DNA from: Bacteroidota bacterium
Lineage (GTDB): Bacteria; Bacteroidota; Bacteroidia; NORP154
Assembly (NCBI GenBank): GCA_002401055.1
Contig: NVRZ01000017.1
Location: forward strand, 1 to 7,250
DNA length: 7,250 nt
Reading direction: 5' to 3'
This document shows, piece after piece, positions 6,322 to 7,250 of the stretch. A program made the position numbers and the translations under genes. Within the stretch, counting starts at the first letter, position 1; every line of letters begins with the position of its first letter. The notes below the pieces were generated by a model. That model saw only the letters and a list, made by a program, of their open reading frames with translations. It was not told the origin of the DNA and ran no database searches.

Positions 6322-6344
6322 GCGAACCTGCCTGCCGGCAGGCA
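6322..6344 (+). repeat. REP-like GC-rich palindrome, copy B
   Basis: GCGAACC, then the perfect 16-bp palindrome TGCCTGCCGGCAGGCA at 6329-6344. It shares its first 13 bases and its CAGGCA arm with copy A at 2944-2968, in the same orientation. It lies upstream of the barrel gene and downstream of the small secreted protein gene, in a stretch (6241-6466) that otherwise holds the promoter and terminator listed here. Confidence 0.7.
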
Positions 6345-6413
6345 AGGAATCAAAAACGGAAAGGGCCAGAGGGTAATTTCTAAACCCGTTTGCTTAGAAT
6401 TACAGCTCATAAC

Positions 6414-6445
6414 GAAAAAAGGCAGTTGATTGCTCAACCGCCTTT
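6414..6445 (-). terminator. Rho-independent terminator of the small secreted protein gene
   Basis: Read on the minus strand, GGCGGTTGA, a GCAA tetraloop, TCAACTGCC, then TTTTTTC. The stem has nine base pairs with a single G-U wobble, a GNRA-type loop and an immediate T-tract. It starts about 25 bases after the TAA of the 122-residue gene. On the plus strand the same stem is followed only by TTTAAT, so it is much stronger in the minus direction. Confidence 0.9.
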
Positions 6446-6466
6446 AATGCATACAACAGAGATTAA

Positions 6467-6835
6467 TTACAATGCCACGTAAACCGATGATACGTTAACC
6501 TGGATGGTGTTGCCGTTGTCATTAACAACAACTTCATCCGCGGTAAACTTCGCAGTTCCAAGCAATGCGCATAATCCCGTCTCAGGATAACACACAAATT
6601 TCCTCATTACAACAGAAATCATTCTATTTACATAAGGCGGTGTTGGAGGCGCAAAATAGCTAACACTTGCGCAGTCTATTGAAGAAACCCTATACCCCTG
6701 AGATTCTAGTTGGGTAATTGTTCCCAGTAGCTCTCCTTTGGGTTGAACACAATCTCCGCTAGCGCTTTGCGAAGGAGTAATATTTGTTGCAGCAACAAGA
6801 GCTACAACAGCGAATAATGTAAAAATGGTTTTCAT
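6467..6835 (-). CDS. Small secreted four-cysteine protein of unknown function
   Basis: A 122-residue protein I do not recognise. Residues 1-25 form a good Sec signal peptide (M-K-T-I-F-T-L-F-A-V-V-A-L-V-A-A, likely cut near S-Q-S-A). The mature part is about 97 residues with four cysteines (29, 55, 82, 89), an even number compatible with two disulfides in the periplasm or outside the cell. C82-Y-P-E-T-G-L-C89 is a tight loop, and residues 62-68 are proline-rich (A-P-P-T-P-P-Y). The C-terminal third alternates hydrophobic and polar residues like beta strands. The ATG at 6833-6835 is preceded by an A-rich leader (ACAAACAAAC) typical of the phylum. It appears to be a single-gene unit, with its own terminator at 6414-6445 and an inverted repeat upstream at 6851-6878. 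There is no lipobox and no T9SS-type tail. Confidence 0.8.
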   Translation of the reverse strand: MKTIFTLFAVVALVAATNITPSQSASGDCVQPKGELLGTITQLESQGYRVSSIDCASVSYFAPPTPPYVNRMISVVMRKFVCYPETGLCALLGTAKFTADEVVVNDNGNTIQVNVSSVYVAL

Positions 6836-6850
6836 GTTTGTTTGTATTGG

Positions 6851-6878
6851 TTTCGTCTATATAAATATTCAGACGAAA
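6851..6878. promoter_or_regulatory. 8-bp inverted repeat upstream of the small secreted protein gene, possible operator
   Basis: TTTCGTCT and AGACGAAA form perfect 8-bp arms around a 12-base AT-rich spacer (ATATAAATATTC), 15 bp upstream of the ATG at 6835. The GC-containing arms stand out in AT-rich surroundings, and the spacer includes TATTTATA on the gene strand, a weak -7-like match. It could be an operator for a dimeric regulator or a leader hairpin. The rest of the divergent region (6879-7056) shows nothing I can name. Confidence 0.45.
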
Positions 6879-7056
6879 AAGTTAAAATTTGTGCAAAGAT
6901 AGTTTCGGATGCTGTAATTACAAGTATCATATTATACATTCAACCACCATGAGCTTATTTATTTCTGGCTCAAAATTCCTTTTATAAAAGATGTGGATAT
7001 AGTATAAATACGTCAACTATTATATTGAAATTCGCTGCGAACTATAAACATGTACG

Positions 7057-7250
7057 ATGAGTAAGCCAAATAAAGAAGATTACGACGAGAGATTTCACAT
7101 GTATGTGGATCTTACAAATACAGAAGATATGTTTGAGGCATTAGAAGCTTCCTCGGAGGAGTTATTGACTTCAATGGCCGTGGTGCCAGTTGAAAAAGAA
7201 GACTATAGATACGAAGCTGAGAAATGGTCGATAAAAGAGGTGATTGGACA
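7057..7250 (+). CDS. DinB superfamily protein, 5' part only
   Basis: The first 64 codons of a plus-strand gene cut by the window edge. The sequence V-E-K-E-D-Y-R-Y (45-52) followed by E-K-W-S-I-K-E-V-I-G (55-64) matches the helix of DinB/DinB_2-type four-helix-bundle proteins. There the next residue is a metal-binding histidine, and the window ends on CA, consistent with His. Family members are often putative metal-dependent enzymes or thiol-dependent transferases (BshB2/YfiT-like); this member's substrate is unknown. The ATG at 7057-7059 gives M-S-K-P-N-K-E-D-Y, a plausible soluble N-terminus. No Shine-Dalgarno site is seen. A five-codon reading frame (ATG at 7050, TAA at 7062-7064) overlaps the start and is probably accidental. 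Transcribed divergently from the small secreted protein gene. Confidence 0.85.
   Translation, partial: MSKPNKEDYDERFHMYVDLTNTEDMFEALEASSEELLTSMAVVPVEKEDYRYEAEKWSIKEVIG

Noticed and set aside
7050..7064. Five-codon upstream reading frame overlapping the DinB start
   Set aside because: Such a short frame is expected by chance in this sequence, and nothing suggests a leader peptide.

Overview
The window looks like a chromosomal piece from a Bacteroidetes bacterium, probably of the Cytophagales/Flammeovirga type. The reasons are an AT-rich sequence, A-rich leaders without clear Shine-Dalgarno sites, one good TTTG-N19-TAnnTTTG-like promoter, and a secreted Fn3/TANFOR-type protein paired with a beta-barrel protein of a kind I know from this phylum. 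No rRNA, tRNA, transposase, integrase or CRISPR array was seen.

Layout. At the left edge (minus strand) lie the possible first codons of an unidentified gene, then yqgE (UPF0301/AlgH), whose C-terminus looks short. Next comes a 1.6-kb segment with a GT-C-like polytopic membrane protein gene (713-1999, minus) and, overlapping its start codon, what seems to be the frameshifted 3' end of another gene (1999-2219). This segment is bracketed by two direct copies of a 32-bp sequence matching at 31 positions (584-615 and 2208-2239). Removing one copy and the segment would leave yqgE and pdxH divergent across about 80 bp, so I read this as an insertion into a yqgE/pdxH intergenic region. pdxH (PLP synthesis, plus strand) follows at 2280-2897.

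The centre is a two-gene minus-strand operon: a 660-residue outer-membrane beta-barrel protein (4258-6240, no ATG at its start) and a 397-residue secreted TANFOR/Fn3-like protein (3071-4264). The genes overlap by 7 nt and probably act together at the cell surface. A candidate promoter lies just upstream. GC-rich palindromes of one family (core TGCCTG-N4-CAGGCA) lie on both sides of this operon.

On the right is a small secreted four-cysteine protein of unknown function (6467-6835, minus) with a strong intrinsic terminator and an 8-bp inverted repeat in its upstream region. The window ends inside a plus-strand DinB-superfamily gene (7057 onward). The most unusual items are the repeat-flanked insertion with its gene remnant and the surface-protein pair. 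I see no clear evidence for a complete new defence or mobile system.
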